A DNA stretch of 53,733 nt, from assembly GCA_019155205.2 (NCBI GenBank), contig JAHNZQ020000181.1, forward strand, positions 2,062,953 to 2,116,685, written 5' to 3'. A program made the translations under genes and the position numbers. Positions 19,546-31,329 of the stretch are shown here, piece after piece (positions within the stretch are counted from its first letter, which is position 1; every line of letters starts with the position of its first letter). This DNA is from Gracilaria vermiculophylla (lineage: Eukaryota; Rhodophyta; Florideophyceae; Gracilariales; Gracilariaceae). The notes beneath the pieces were generated by a model, which saw only the letters and a program-made list of their open reading frames with translations, was not told where the DNA came from and made no database searches.

Positions 19546-21179
19546 ATAACAATGTTTTCATAAGTTTTGCATATTCAATGGTGTCACAATATTACCTTTT
19601 TTAGCAGCTTTGATTCTCTTCGGTTCCATCACAGTGCATGGTATATTTGGAGTAAGCCAGTCTTTGTAAACACCAGTACCAAGTTTGAAACTGAAAAAAG
19701 GTGGAATAGAGCTTTTCTAACGTTTGACTAAGATAAAGTCTACCCTAAAAACTGTGATATCGCGCGTGTTGATTATGCAGAGAGCGACATTGTAAACTAT
19801 ATTTTGTACCGCAATTGATTTCCACAAATATCTCTAGTAGTGTTTACATTCTGTGCCACTGGTGATCAACTGAACGAGGCTTTTGTCTGTTTTATTTACA
19901 GTTCTGCAAGAATATGTGGACGATTTCATGGTTCACGGATGTTGTTAACAGATGCGAATGATGTATCAGTTACAACTGACTATTGTGTTTAGTGGACACA
20001 GTTCAGCGCTGCCTGCGTTGACAACATGATAAGAATATCAAAAGAATAGCAAATAGAAAACATTTTAATGTTTTGACGTTCTTCCAAGGTAATTAGAGTT
20101 GACTTCATTAGAGGTCATTTGACCTCATACGATGGCGCTGGTCCGGTAGGGGCTAGTGCGCTCGGTTGCATTAATGAGAGATTTGTGAGCATTTCAACTG
20201 CACGGCCAAAAGGGTTCAGAAACGAACAATCAGAAAAGTAATGAGCTGAAAATGGCCCCTGTTTTTAGGTAATGAGCTTGAAAAAAACACAACATTCTTC
20301 AAGAAAGGTGTCAGCCAAGTGAATATGTGACCGGAACATCGGTTATTTACTTGACAAGACATTCCTTACAACAAATGCTCAAATGCAAATAGACATTTCT
20401 AGTAGCACCTATCCTGGTGGAAACTGCATACACGCTTAGCAATTCCACCATAACATGGCGCCAATGTGCGACAAATCTGTCTCGATCACTGAAATATCCC
20501 AAAATCACAAAACATCATCATCAAAAGCATAAAGCGTCGCGATGTGCGCCACGTTATTGCGTTGGTGACTCGGATTTGCTCTACGTGTGCGCTCCATCGA
20601 GCAAAGAATTGCCCCAACCAAATCCCGCTCTCATTTGCGTCGTGACCTCCGCAACTGAACATTGCTTTTGTTTCGTTGCCATGTTCCAATATTAGCACGC
20701 AGGAGCTGTGTTTTATTTTCGTTGCGTGGCTTACCTTACATAACCTCGATATTGCAAAGCGATTAAGGTGGCTGTGGAGGGTTTCACCTTTAAAAACGCC
20801 CCCTGGAATCACATTATCAAAAATGTACAAAGTAGCTGTTTGATATTTGTGGTCACAGAAGACGCCACCTTTTCTCCGACAAAAAAAACAAATGCCAAGA
20901 TAACTTGTCCCAGATCATCATGCTGGAAAGAGACGCTTTCTAATTTTTACTTTGTGCAGCTTTGGGAGGAACAGCGCTATCTCAGAGTGTTGGCACCATC
21001 GGTATTTGCGCAGTCCCGCTACGTCATAAGACTTGTAAGGCACCAAGAAACGGCTCAACTTTCAGCGGTTATCTTTACCAGCATCTGTGTAATGGCAGAA
21101 GGGGAAAGAGGGAAAGAAAAGAAGCGGAGAGCAGCCTCGTCATCTCGTCCGAGAATACGAGGACCGGAGCAAAAAGCTA
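19546..21179. other. Unassigned region, no recognisable gene
   Basis: The region is AT-rich with short frames only. A minus-strand piece of about 45 residues (about 19565-19700; FFSFKLGTGVYKDWLTPN, then EPKRIKAAKKGN) looks codon-like but matches no family I know. Plus frames reaching 21179 run into the N gap and have no independent support. Confidence 0.4.
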
Positions 21180-21279
21180 NNNNNNNNNNNNNNNNNNNNN
21201 NNNNNNNNNNNNNNNNNNNNNNNNNNNNNNNNNNNNNNNNNNNNNNNNNNNNNNNNNNNNNNNNNNNNNNNNNNNNNNN
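21180..21279. other. Assembly gap, 100 N
   Basis: Exactly 100 N, the conventional placeholder for a gap of unknown size. Any frame that crosses it is meaningless. Confidence 0.98.
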
Positions 21280-22360
21280 TGCGACAAAGTGTCTGCGGAA
21301 GTGCGCGATGTTTACATCCGGCGTACGCGCTAATGCAGACCGAACGAAAAATCGTTACCCGACCGTTACAAATCGGCTGTTCCTGCACATATGAGCCGAC
21401 TTTGCACCCAAATCGCTGCGCACAAGGTATTTTAGGTAGGTTTTGATCCTAGTGCTTTTCCTATATAAGCGGGGGGTAGATAGTCGTTTTGTAGAACTTT
21501 TTAGCGATCGGGGGGGAAAAAGACCATTCAACTATCTTGCCTACACTATCAACCAAGCCTCCTAACCTTCCCTAGCCTACCCGTTCGTTACAGTCATCGT
21601 TGATGCAAATGCTAGCATTTGGCGTTTGCGGTGCGGACGGGCGGCGTCTGAGAGGTGGCTACCGCAAGTTGCAGTGCGTTTACATAGTGGCGAAGGTGTG
21701 GCGGGTCGCTCGAATTCAGTTTGCGGGTAGCTCGAAATTAAGCTTTGATTCGGACGAAGGTTGTTGAGCTAGGGTGAGACGGCGCGGCTGGCGTTGAAAG
21801 CGTCGTGGGCGCGAGGAAGACTGGGATTTGTGAACATGGCCATGGTTTCTATGCAGAGGTGTTGCTGAGCACAGCTGCTCTCCGTGTTGGGTTGTGACTG
21901 GCGTGATTGAATTCAGTGGCAGAGCGTGCAATTGCGAAGCGCGTGTTCCAGTAGCTGTTGTTCAGCGATTTGTAAAAAAGAGATCTGCCGGGAAGGGTTC
22001 CGCGCAAACGGAGGGAGATGGCGAGGGTGCGGGGGCCGGCAGCGACAGTGGCAAGGACAGTGGCAGCAACAGCGGCATCGGAGAGAGGGGGAACGTGGGC
22101 GGGGTTGCGCAATTGATTGGGCTCACACGGGAAGTTGTGACACACAGCGCCGTATGATGGGGCCAATGTGCTGGCGTGGACAGCTCGGAGAGGCAAGGGC
22201 ACTGTCGGCACAGAATGCTAAAACTGCAGTGGTAATTCAACAGTATTCTATGACTGACGCACAGCGCCGTGTGGTGTGGCTGAGATGTGGGTCGAAGAGA
22301 TGCCAGCAGGAGTCGCCCTTCTGAATAAAAGTCAGTCTACAAGGTATGAGTCTGTCTTTC
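21280..22360 (+). promoter_or_regulatory. Possible LTR or promoter region, family unknown
   Basis: A good TATA box (CTATATAAGCGGGG, TATATAAG at 21462-21469) is followed by a poly-G run, and about 860 bp later by AATAAA (22324-22329). GC-rich gene-like frames between them (21894-22157, Gly/Ser/Asp-rich) are low complexity. TATA and AATAAA in one block would fit an LTR or a short transcription unit. No TG...CA ends or second copy are visible to prove it. Confidence 0.25.
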
Positions 22361-23179
22361 TCATCCGCTACTTTGGAGAGAGCTCCTCACTAAGTACTGT
22401 GTCATAGTTCGTTGTCGAACGGATATGAACTCTTGAATTGGATTTGGTGGTCGTGATCTCGAATGAACGGGTTTGTAGTACATTATTCTATTACATTCAC
22501 CCCTGTTTTGATGTCGACGATTTTGGGGGCGACTCATATTTTCTGATAAGCTCTGCAGTGTGGAAGGTGATATTTTAACATTCAAATGCCCTCTTTTTTT
22601 TGTAGCCTTCAAACTGTACAAGGTAAGAAATGTTTCGCTTTTAGTGACGTTTTCCTAATATTGCAACTACTTCTAGTGCTACTGTTCTCTCTTTGTGTCG
22701 ACAGCAACTGACAAAAATGATGTATCGAAAGTAGACCTCGCAATGTTTTTTAGCTTGGACATGTGAAAACCACTATATGCTCTCTCCATTTAATCACGTA
22801 GTTCAATTTCTTACGTTATGCGTCCCAAACCTTCTGCACCTCGAAGACCCTAAAGATTTTCGTTGACATTTTTCTGAAAGATCGTGTCTAATGGATACTC
22901 CAGTACCGCTTACGCGTAATCAAGTAGTATCGAATATCCGTAAGAGATCTGAACATCAATTCGGTTCTTGCTGAAATAAAACGTTTAGCTGTAGAGCGTT
23001 TTGCTTTCAGAATGTCTTGCGAGCTGTTGGAATGCTTTTCCTGCCTCCACGTCCTCACATACAGCTTACCAATATGTATTACACTCCATTATATGTCTGG
23101 AAAGGTTTGAATGTGGGATTTGGCCCACATTGGCCTCAGATAGCAAACGTTCTATTCCCTTGTTTCTTGGCGCGATTAT
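22361..23179. other. Unassigned, nothing convincing
   Basis: Short frames on both strands, moderate AT content, and no recognised domain or repeat shared with the rest of the window. Confidence 0.35.
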
Positions 23180-23398
23180 TCATACCCTAGCTCGCTGGGT
23201 ATACTGCTCTGGTTTCCTGGCTGTTTCTGAATGCAAGGTCGAGGCAACTGAAGTAAGGTATTCATTGTAGAGCAAATCCGGGACATGGGGTTTCTTATGG
23301 CGTTCGAGACCTCCTTCCCCTGATGAGGTAGGCTCAGGGGATGTGCCACTGCAAGCATTGTCAAGGCAGGCGTACGTTTGCGGAGTGGGGCTCGGCAT
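23180..23398 (-). CDS. Small ORF with a C2H2-like Cys/His pattern
   Basis: An ATG-started frame of 72 codons on the minus strand, preceded by a T-rich stretch typical of a eukaryotic 5' region or intron. It contains YACLDNACSG followed 17 residues later by HKKPH (Cys-x4-Cys ... His-x3-His), reminiscent of a C2H2 zinc finger, though the 17-residue loop is longer than the usual 12. The tail (YNEYLTSVASTLHSE) is codon-like. It may be an exon, a gene fragment or chance. No neighbouring exon was identified and nothing here links it to the retroelements. Confidence 0.25.
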   Translation of the reverse strand: MPSPTPQTYACLDNACSGTSPEPTSSGEGGLERHKKPHVPDLLYNEYLTSVASTLHSETARKPEQYTQRARV

Positions 23399-23663
23399 AG
23401 CTTGGAGGTTTCTGGGGAATCGAAATGAGAGAAATTAATCCAAGCAGAGAAGCACACATAAAAGGGTGAAAACATATGTAAAATTAGAGAAAACCCTAGA
23501 GAGATAGCAACGCAAGAAAGTGAAGAAAAAACCAAAAAACCAGGAAAAAGAACAAAAACCCGGACAGAGAACACTGGCAACAGTTAAATATATACTTTAT
23601 AACATCAGACCTTAACCAGTAGCTCGATGCTTCTTCTCGGTGACTCGAGTCGAGTGCGTAGTA

Positions 23664-24939
23664 CAGTGCGTTTCAAAATCATATCACGCCTAAAAAACGC
23701 ACCAAAGTAGTACTGTAGTGCGCCTTTTGCAGAACATACAAGTAAAAACCGTTTCATAATCATAACACTACATCATCAACATCCATCGTTATGGATCGAC
23801 GTTCACCTCTTTCTCGCTCCAAACAGCTTGAAATCATACAACTAAAAGCTTATAGAAAATTATATGTCAAAATTAGCCGACTTCTAAAACGTTATCCAGT
23901 CACAACTCCCCGTATCCTAGAAAATCCAGCAACCTGTAGAGCAAAAACACTTACAAGGCGTTCACACCTTTCCATTCCTGCAGATAAACGAGTTAGAAAA
24001 CGGAAACTGTGTCAAATAATAGTTTCATGCAAAAAAAAAATGCAAAAACCTTATACCTCAATGTTTCTAAATCCCTAATTTGACAAATAATCAACAAAAA
24101 CAAATTGTTCAAGTATAAAACAATGATCAAAAGATTCCATTTAGAAGATAGCCATAAGAAAAAATACAATATATTTCAATGCAAACATGGCACACTAGAC
24201 AAATCAATGGGATACAGTTATTTTTTTTTGAATAAATATTTAACTTGGATGTTACAAATTGTTATAAATTTTATTGACATGATCTAAGAAAGAAACGCTC
24301 TGAATTTCGGACATGAAACTATAGAGACTGTTCTATAATGGTCCGGGATGGCATATCAGAATATTAGAAAGCAGGTATTGCATTTATTCACACACATATA
24401 GATTTTGCATGCTATCAAAAAGTTGTTTGTAACTATAGGCCAGCTTATAGATATTGTGTACACGGAAGAAGTTTTGTTTTCCAGCGAGATAATTAAGTGG
24501 TGTACAAATCTAAAGTAATGACAGATTGGCTACGAGAAGCAAGTATTACGGTAATGCATTGGCCAGCACGCTCAGACTAAACCCCATTAAAAATGAATGA
24601 ACGTTCTTATCAAGAACGGTTTATGGCCACGGAAGGCATTTTAGCGCAGTTTTTGATTTGAAAAACTGTTTTAAGAATTGCTGGGACAATACATCTATTT
24701 TTACAATTAATTAGTACATCACTTTGATGCCCAAACGCTGTATTTTCGTTATTAAGCAAAAACGTGGAAAAACTAGTTACTGAGTCGCCAAAAGAGACTT
24801 AAACTTCACAAAGTTGTTATGATTTTGAAGAGGTTTTTGGACTTGAATTTATTTTAAATCTTGATCTTGTAGTCGTACTGTACCAAATTCACAATTTTAG
24901 TACTTCGACACCGACGTGTTATGATTTTGAAACAGACTG
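23664..24939 (+). mobile_element. Tc1/mariner element 1, complete ends, dead transposase
   Basis: The element is 1276 bp, bounded by TA at 23662-23663 and 24940-24941. Left end CAGTGCGTTTCAAAATCATATCACG and the inverted right end CAGTCTGTTTCAAAATCATAAC match closely. A second related motif lies inside each end: AACCGTTTCATAATCATAAC at about 23743, and the reverse form near 24815. This gives two direct repeats per terminus (IR/DR layout). Size and TA target are typical of Tc1 transposons, which move as DNA by cut and paste. Confidence 0.88.
23791..24620 (+). pseudogene. Transposase relic of Tc1 element 1
   Basis: The first 95 codons (23791-24078) are open and basic, with the look of the N-terminal helix-turn-helix that binds the inverted repeats (RSKQLEIIQLKAYRKL, ISRLLKRYPVTT). 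Later parts are broken. Near 24515-24600 the reading MTDWLREASITVMHWPARS matches the segment before the third catalytic residue in the better preserved copy at 52322-53085. After it a stop replaces part of the SPNLNLIEN motif. Multiple frameshifts and stops make it inactive. Confidence 0.7.
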
Positions 24940-26268
24940 TACATGCTGTGCGGAGTATCTCCGCGAGAGGGATAACGCTTCTCTAATACAGTGAGAAAAC
25001 AACCTGACGTATTGGCTTGGCATGTGGCGTAGCTAGAAAGCTTACAGTAAAGTTAGCAGTCACTAGTCTACTAGGTAAGTGTAGACTGTTATTGATGCCA
25101 ATACGCTACATCTGGCAGATTGGCGGGGTCCACCAGTTCAAACGCTGTCACGACGTAGATGGTTAGCGGAGAGTCAGAGCTTCGCACCATATTTAGAGAG
25201 GCGCATGAGCTCCTGCCCCACTGGTAAGTAAAGCTAAGCATCTTATGGCCACGATCCAACCCTTTAGAGACGTACTGGCGGTCAGCAGGTACGTCAGCGA
25301 AACTAATAGGGCTTATTGACTCGCAAGCGCTGTATCTTCCACTCCCATTTGCTTACCGTAAACCTGTTGAACACCTTGTGCCCACAGCTCTTCTATTGCT
25401 GTTGATATCCATGTGCATACCATTCGGTCTCTACTTCTAGTTTGCGCTACTTTTGTGCTTAGTAGACCCATTGCTCTTCCTATGTTTATCAATTGACGCC
25501 GCGTGTGTCGCCAACTGTCCCACAATTTGGTGTCCTGACATAGAATGTGCGGTTACATACCAGTTGGTTAAAATAAAAACAGCTTTAAGGAAGGAGAACA
25601 GTAGGTGCCGTTTGGTTGCGACAAACACTATAAAATGGTTCGAGAAAATCACAAACCCATACCAGCTTGCATCATATCTGCCAAAAAGGGTGTACAAACC
25701 CGTTCGTCGGGAATTTAGCGCGCTTTTTCTCCTGGAAACATGATTCTGGACAACCTCAAGGAGTTTTTAGAAGATCAATAGAATATAATGAGCAACACAT
25801 GTCATAGTTTGGCATGTTCCGTTGCCGTTGTGACATAAGTCAAAACTACTTATTAGTGACTATGGAAAACCGATAGATTATAATTGATGCCGACAAGCTA
25901 GAGTAAGCACCGTGCCCGGAGCCTTCATTACCGGCGCTGTCGCCACGTAGATGGTTAGCAGAGAGTCAGAGCTCCGCACCATTCTTAGAGAGGTGCCCGA
26001 GGTCCTCCTTCACTACCCAATTCGGACAAGCTACTTCTGTCTACAATTGGGCCCTTGTGGATGCTGGAGTACACTAGCATGTTATTCATCCTTACCTGCA
26101 GGCCTCATGGACCTCTAAGCAGTGCATCCGCTATTACCGATCGGTTCCCGAACGCCTGCCCGCTATAGTGCAATACCCAAAAAAGGGAAAGTACCACGAA
26201 GGATCGGAAACTTTCTTTCGCGAAGAGGTTCGGAGACAGAGCTTTCTTCAGTCGAGGCGCAGGAGGCG
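24940..26268. repeat. Pair of about 195 bp direct repeats, 792 bp apart
   Basis: The block 25015-25212 recurs at 25807-26004. The core CACGTAGATGGTTAGC-like stretch with GAGAGTCAGAGCT and CGCACCAT runs about 70 bp at high identity. ATTGATGCC and GGCATGT lie at the same 792 bp offset, so similarity extends upstream though weaker. About 595 bp lie between them with no recognisable domain (an unassigned plus frame at 25453-25743). The layout fits a very short LTR element (TRIM type), or an old tandem duplication. No clear TG...CA ends or target duplication were found. Confidence 0.55.
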
Positions 26269-26823
26269 TGTGGTACAGTGGCTTCTAAGGAAATATTATA
26301 GTGTGGCTTAATGGCGTGATATTCCTAAGAAGGCCTCGTATTTTATTAACTGAGCCACGTGGTGCATAATTCGGCACGCGTACGCTACAGTATCCTTCAG
26401 GGCGGTTGAATTTCTATTTATTTTAGTTATTTTGTGCAGGTAATTACTACTTTCAGTAGTGAGACCTGATGAGGCGGGCTCCCGCTTGATACCCAATCTG
26501 CCGGTCGAGCTTTACCTCTGGGGAAGTAAAGTAAGCACCCTTGAGTCTTCGTCTAATTTTCCTGTTGGAGACTCTCGTCGATCATCCTTAGGTTTCTTAG
26601 CCGCCAATCTTTAGATCGCATAATAGCAGCGCCTGTAGGAGCATTGTCCGCCCAGTGAGCCTCCCCCTCCGCTTGGTGTTGGCGGATCCTCTTTCACAAT
26701 TCCCCCGGCTCGCGACAGCAAATATCGGAGTCCAACTTTATGAACACGTACCTTTAGAGTCAACAAAAACTCCTAACGGACATTGTGCTCTACTACCTCG
26801 AAAAGAAAACGGGCAGTACCACA
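26269..26823 (+). repeat. LTR1 solo LTR
   Basis: It starts TGTGGTACAGTGGC and ends GGGCAGTACCACA, 555 bp. It is flanked by AGGCG (26264-26268) and AGTCG (26824-26828), a 5 bp target duplication with one change. No internal sequence follows, only 51 bp before the 5' LTR of copy C. It is therefore a solo LTR produced by recombination, independent of copy C. Confidence 0.85.
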
Positions 26824-26874
26824 AGTCGGGCATACCTGTGGATCTAAAACATCCCAACGGGTGCAGGAGGAAAA

Positions 26875-26946
26875 TGTAGTACAGTGGATCCTAAGTTGAT
26901 GTTGTTATATGGCTTTAGGACGGGATATTTTTAAGAAGGGTTCCTA
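26875..26946 (+). repeat. LTR1, 5' LTR of copy C, first part
   Basis: The first 72 bp of the LTR (TGTAGTACAGTGGATCC ... AAGAAGGGTTCC) up to the TA used by Tc1 element 2. It continues at 28235. Confidence 0.85.
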
Positions 26947-28232
26947 AAATCTGTTTCAAAAGTATAGTACATCTGGAATTTTGATGCCAATCATCGTTTT
27001 TAATACTGTAGTGCTACCAAAATCAGTTTTCAAAAAACTTCAAGTTAAAAACCGTTTCAAAATCATAAAACATTTCACTTTCAACCTTCATTTTGCCTTC
27101 TCCAGTTGTTGATTTTCGCTTTTGTGTACAAAATAATACTAATTCAACGCTTTTGCATCGCGTTTATCTAACGTGCTGTAATTAAAATATTCATAGTTTT
27201 CGCGCCATTTCCAATACTTTTCATTTAATCAAATCCTGTTCAGAATGGCCTGTAATGGCCGTAAATCATTCTACCGAGTACAGATTATTCGTTTTCAAGA
27301 GGGTTGAAGTGAACCTAACGCGTAAGTAACTGCGTGGCATTAGTTTATAGAAAACGAAGAACATTTTTCATTGCCATAGACTACTGAACGGTGGCGCTAT
27401 CTTGGTGAAAAACCAGTTTCCATTTCTGATAAGATATGTAGAATTTTATAAAAAGTTATGGTAAAGCTTTTGAAAGCCTTTTTGAGTCTTTAATGCTTAC
27501 TGAAAATACCATATATGTAGTTGCTTTTATCGAAAATCCAGTACATAGCATAATATAAGCCCTAATAGAACTTTCCTATGTTCATATTTAATTTGATCTT
27601 TTTTGCTTATGATAGCAATATGTAGAACACTGTTGTTCATCTTAATCAAAGGTTTACTCATTTCTAAATACATTCTTTTTGCAGCTGACTTTTATTTTCA
27701 GTGCTCATTGCATACTGTGGTACCATTGTTTGTTTATTTGCAGCTTTCAAAAGGAAACGTTGTTCAGTTTTATAAACCGAAAGAACTTTGAAGCGTTTTC
27801 CAATACCATTTTATTCATTTTTTGTAAACGATTCTTTCTTTTCATGGGTTTTCTAGTGCAAAATACATTGCCAGGATACTATTCTGGCAAAACGCTGTGC
27901 TCATTGGTTTAGCTGAGCATTATTAAGCTATCAATTAAACATTATGTTTATACTACAGTAAATATTGAAGAAAATGATATAAAAATGAGAACAACGGCCT
28001 AGATCTATGGTACTGTTTGAAGTATTGTGTTTTTTGCTTTTACTTTCTAAGATCTTATGTCTTTTTGAGGAAAGAAAACAACGTGATGTGGAAATAATTA
28101 CGCGCGAGTTCGAAATGTCCTATACGTTTGAAGCGCGTTTTTGAGGGTATTAACGAAGGTAGGTGGCTACAGTAGGCAAAACTCCATATTTTGTCGCGCT
28201 TTTGCACTGTCTTATACTTTTAAAACGCACTG
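26947..28232 (-). mobile_element. Tc1/mariner element 2, inserted in an LTR, strongly decayed
   Basis: The insertion is 1286 bp between TA at 26945-26946 and TA at 28233-28234, and the LTR reading is continuous across it. Left end TCTGTTTCAAAAGTATAG and inverted right end GCGTTTTAAAAGTATAAG match element 1. An inner repeat AACCGTTTCAAAATCATAAA lies near 27047. On the minus strand near 27365-27420 the reading FHQDSATVQ corresponds to the FQQDNAPVH catalytic motif, and HFNPLENE to NLNLIENV. The transposase is otherwise full of stops. It is the most decayed Tc1 copy here, yet it is younger than the LTR it sits in. Confidence 0.8.
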
Positions 28233-28234
28233 TA

Positions 28235-28715
28235 TTTATTAACAGAGCCCCATGGTGCATTAGTCGGCCCACGTGTGCTATAGTACTCTTAAAGAAGGGT
28301 AGAATCTAGATTTACTTCAGTTATTAGTGGCTGGTAATTACTTCAGTAGTGAGACCTGCCGAGGCGGGCTCCGGACGTGGTACTTAATCCGCCGGTCGAG
28401 CTCCACTTCTGGGGAAGTAAACCAAGCACCCTTGAGCCTTTATCTATTTATTCCGGTTGGAGACTTTAGTCGAACATTTTTAGGTTTTTATACCACCGAT
28501 CTCCAGGTCGCCTCGTAGCAGCGTTTGTAGGGGCATTTTCCGCCCAGTGACTCCTTTTCTCCGCTTTATGTTTGTGGATCCCCTTTCAGGATTCCCTGTG
28601 CTCGTGACCGTGATTACCGGAGACCACCTTTAGGAACTCGCGCGATTGGAATGACCAAAAACATCTAACGGATGTTGTGCACCAGCACCTTGAAAGAAGA
28701 ACGGATGGTACCACA
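28235..28715 (+). repeat. LTR1, 5' LTR of copy C, second part
   Basis: It resumes with TTATTAACAGAGCC after the TA duplication and runs to GGATGGTACCACA at 28715. Together the two parts give 553 bp, exactly the family length. Confidence 0.88.
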
Positions 28716-28717
28716 AC

Positions 28718-28728
28718 TGGTCTCCCGA
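28718..28728 (+). other. Primer-binding site of copy C
   Basis: TGGTCTCCCGA begins two bases after the LTR end. The same position in D and E reads TGGTCCCCCGA and TGGTCTCCCTA. It would pair with a tRNA ending TCGGGRGACCA. The tRNA species cannot be named from this alone. Confidence 0.65.
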
Positions 28729-28736
28729 ATTAGAAG

Positions 28737-31140
28737 GTCAGGTTCCTAAAGAAATGGTAAGAGGCACAATAGAACAGCGTTTCTTTTTTGCAGCAATCCG
28801 AACCATACAGTGGAATTATTCCTTAAGAGGACTCGGAAGTGGAAGGAAATCACCCACGACCTAGTCCTATGTAGACCCCTCGGAACCCCCAATACAAACA
28901 CTCTAACAGGACCCTCAAGAAACATACTCCGTTCGTGGACGCAGAACTTGCAGCGCTCCACAGGAGATATTTGTCAGATTGGAGGACCCTGGAAGCCTCC
29001 TTAGGAATCCTGGATCCTCTGTGAAACGTTTCCGAAATAGCCTTAGGAGATTGCACGATCCGAGGCAAGGGAAGTTCCCCGCGACACCTCTGGAGAACGC
29101 CGAAGTGGAGGTTTAAGAAACGCACACGACATCGCGGCCGCCACCTCTGGAGCTGCAGGGTCAGTAACACCTGGAGTTTAATTCCCTTTTGGAGTCCCTT
29201 GTCCCGCGCCTTACGGATTGGCTCTCACATGAGATAGTAGAACGAATTCCTGCAGTGGTTAAGCCACATATTGGAGCGCGCCGCAGCGTCCATATGGAGG
29301 AAATCGCAACGGAGAGTGCTCAACGTGCTGTGGATGCCTTGTTGAATTTGGACCCCTTCCTGGAGAGAATTTCAGATGTTATCCGTGCGGATTTTTGTTA
29401 CCAAACCGCGCAGCTGCTCCTTGCATCGGCGTTTCAAAGTCATTCAGGCATGCAGGAGAGGTTCCCTCTATCAACACCTTGGGCAGAGTAGAACAGTATA
29501 CTGCCAACCCTAGCGTCAGAAGAGGAAAGGATGCTACAGTAGAGAAACGGGAACAACTCAAGAATATTGTTATGAGTCGTCTAGATCCGTCGCCCTAGAA
29601 AGGATGATAGGATACGGGTCACAAACAACTTCACCCAAGGAGAGAAGAACAGGATACTGCTCTGGTAAATTCCAATCGGGGAGGAATCTTCAGGCACCAA
29701 GAAAACCTGGAGAAAAGACGCCGAAAGAAACGAATGGAGATAAGCAGGAAGCGAGACACCAATTCGGAGAGAAGCTCAGAATCTGAATCCGTGAACAGCT
29801 CCAACTCGGAGGACATTTCACCTCCTAAAGGGAACAGCAAAAGAGTTAGGAAGGTCATCCCGCTTAATGACCTCTTTGCCAAAGTGGCGGATAGTGACAC
29901 CTACCGGTTGAATGATCCCTTAACTCTTTACGACGCGTTGGTCACTAGACGACTTAGGAAGATCCAGCGCCGCATGAATATTCAAATAAAGAAGCACTCC
30001 TTCTCAGGCAAAAACTACATCTCGGTGTTGAATTCTATAGCACGCTTTCGTTCGGCGTGTAATACCAGTAGTGTCCACGGAGGTGCCGCCGTCGACGTCT
30101 GGTGCTTTCAGTTCTACCTCACAGGTGAAGCGCACTCGCTGGTGCAGCCGCGCCTTACGGCGGAGTCCACCCATGGGGGTGATCATAGAGCGGAAAACAT
30201 GACGACGTACCCCGGGGTGGAGAACTTCCTCCTTAAAAGGTACGCAACGGATGAGATGATAGCCAATGCTGACGCTAAAGTCCTCTCCTATAGGCAGAAT
30301 ACGGGAACTGCCTAGACGAAGTTTTCACAGAAGCTGTGGATGAAGGCCTTACGGTGTGGGAACACAAATTCCGAAGGGCGGTTGTAGTCCATGTTTGTTG
30401 AGGTACTCCTTCCCTCGATCCGCGCTGGGGTGCGTAATTAGTTGAAAACGCATCCAAGGATCACCTTTACGGATATAGCTCGTTTCGCCGAACCCTATGT
30501 GAATATCTACCGTGCCGCTCGCCACAGTCACGCTCCACTTTCGGACAAACTAGCGGCCTTAAGGAACCTTCAAACATCGGCCCTGGCATTGGACTTCAAC
30601 ACCTCAGGGGAGGTCGACGAGTTCAAACTCGAGAGAGAGCGAGAGGTCCTTGCTCTCACATACGCCTCATCTCAGTGAGCACCGTCTAAAAAGAGGAATC
30701 CCTGGTCTCCTACCTCGTATGCTTTGGCAGGATCGTACAGTAGTGTCCGATTCGATATTCTTCGGGGCTACCCACCGCCTTGCAGGATTTGCCTGTCTCG
30801 AGGGCCCGTAAACTGTAGCACTTTCACCACGTAAATGAAGGCCAGCGTCGTGCAGGAATGGGAAAAAAATTTCAGGACCTTAAGGACACACCAACCGAAA
30901 TTAGAATTTGTCGAACCGCGTATCGAGATATCCCTTCCCCTCAAGGAAACTACGGTTACTGCACTCCAGTTTGGGTGCAGCCTGTTCCACTAGCTCTAGT
31001 GCTGTCAGCGCAGGGGCCGGCATCCGAACCGGTTGCATCTCCGGGGAACACGGTGCATTCCAATGCGCAACCGCAGCAGCCGTCCCTTACTAGAACTCAG
31101 ATCCCCTCCCACAAGTAAAACCCTCAGGGTCACGCGTGGA
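28737..31140 (+). pseudogene. Gag of copy C, broken
   Basis: The N-terminal part (29189-29491) reads LVPRLTDWLSHEIVERIPAV and EEIATESAQRAVDALL, matching copy D. The capsid-like core (29734-30315) has VIPLNDLFAKVADS, IQIKKHSFSGKN, WCFQFYLTGEAHSLVQP and MIANADAKVLSYRQ, then a stop. It resumes with KLWMKALRCGN and, after 30442, DIARFAEPYVNIYRAARHS and TSGEVDEFK. A CRICLSR Cys pair at about 30790 marks the zinc-knuckle position. In Ty3 elements Gag forms the particle that packages RNA. There are frequent stops and shifts. Confidence 0.75.
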
Positions 31141-31329
31141 GGCTCTGTGTGGCTCTATACCGTCGAGCCTCGGCCTCATGGAGGTCGCCTTTGGGAAAGA
31201 GAAAGACACCACCTGCATGGCCGACGCAGAATCGGCGGGCCCCCCAATCCATATGGACCCATTCCCTACCTTTAATGAATCTGTTTGCACACCCCAGCGT
31301 GAAAACTGCAAGGTTTTTGCTCCTACAGG

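Noticed and set aside
19560..19720. A transposase or host exon on the minus strand
   Set aside because: About 45 residues look codon-like, but no family, splice site or second copy supports it.
20768..21394. A 208-codon plus frame crossing the first N gap
   Set aside because: About a sixth of it is N and gap length is unknown, so continuity is an artefact.
21894..22157. Gly/Ser/Asp-rich protein of 87 codons
   Set aside because: Low-complexity GC repeats are open in several frames, with no homologue recognised.
27603..27912. Hydrophobic small proteins
   Set aside because: They lie inside Tc1 element 2 on the strand opposite its transposase remnants, in AT-rich decay.
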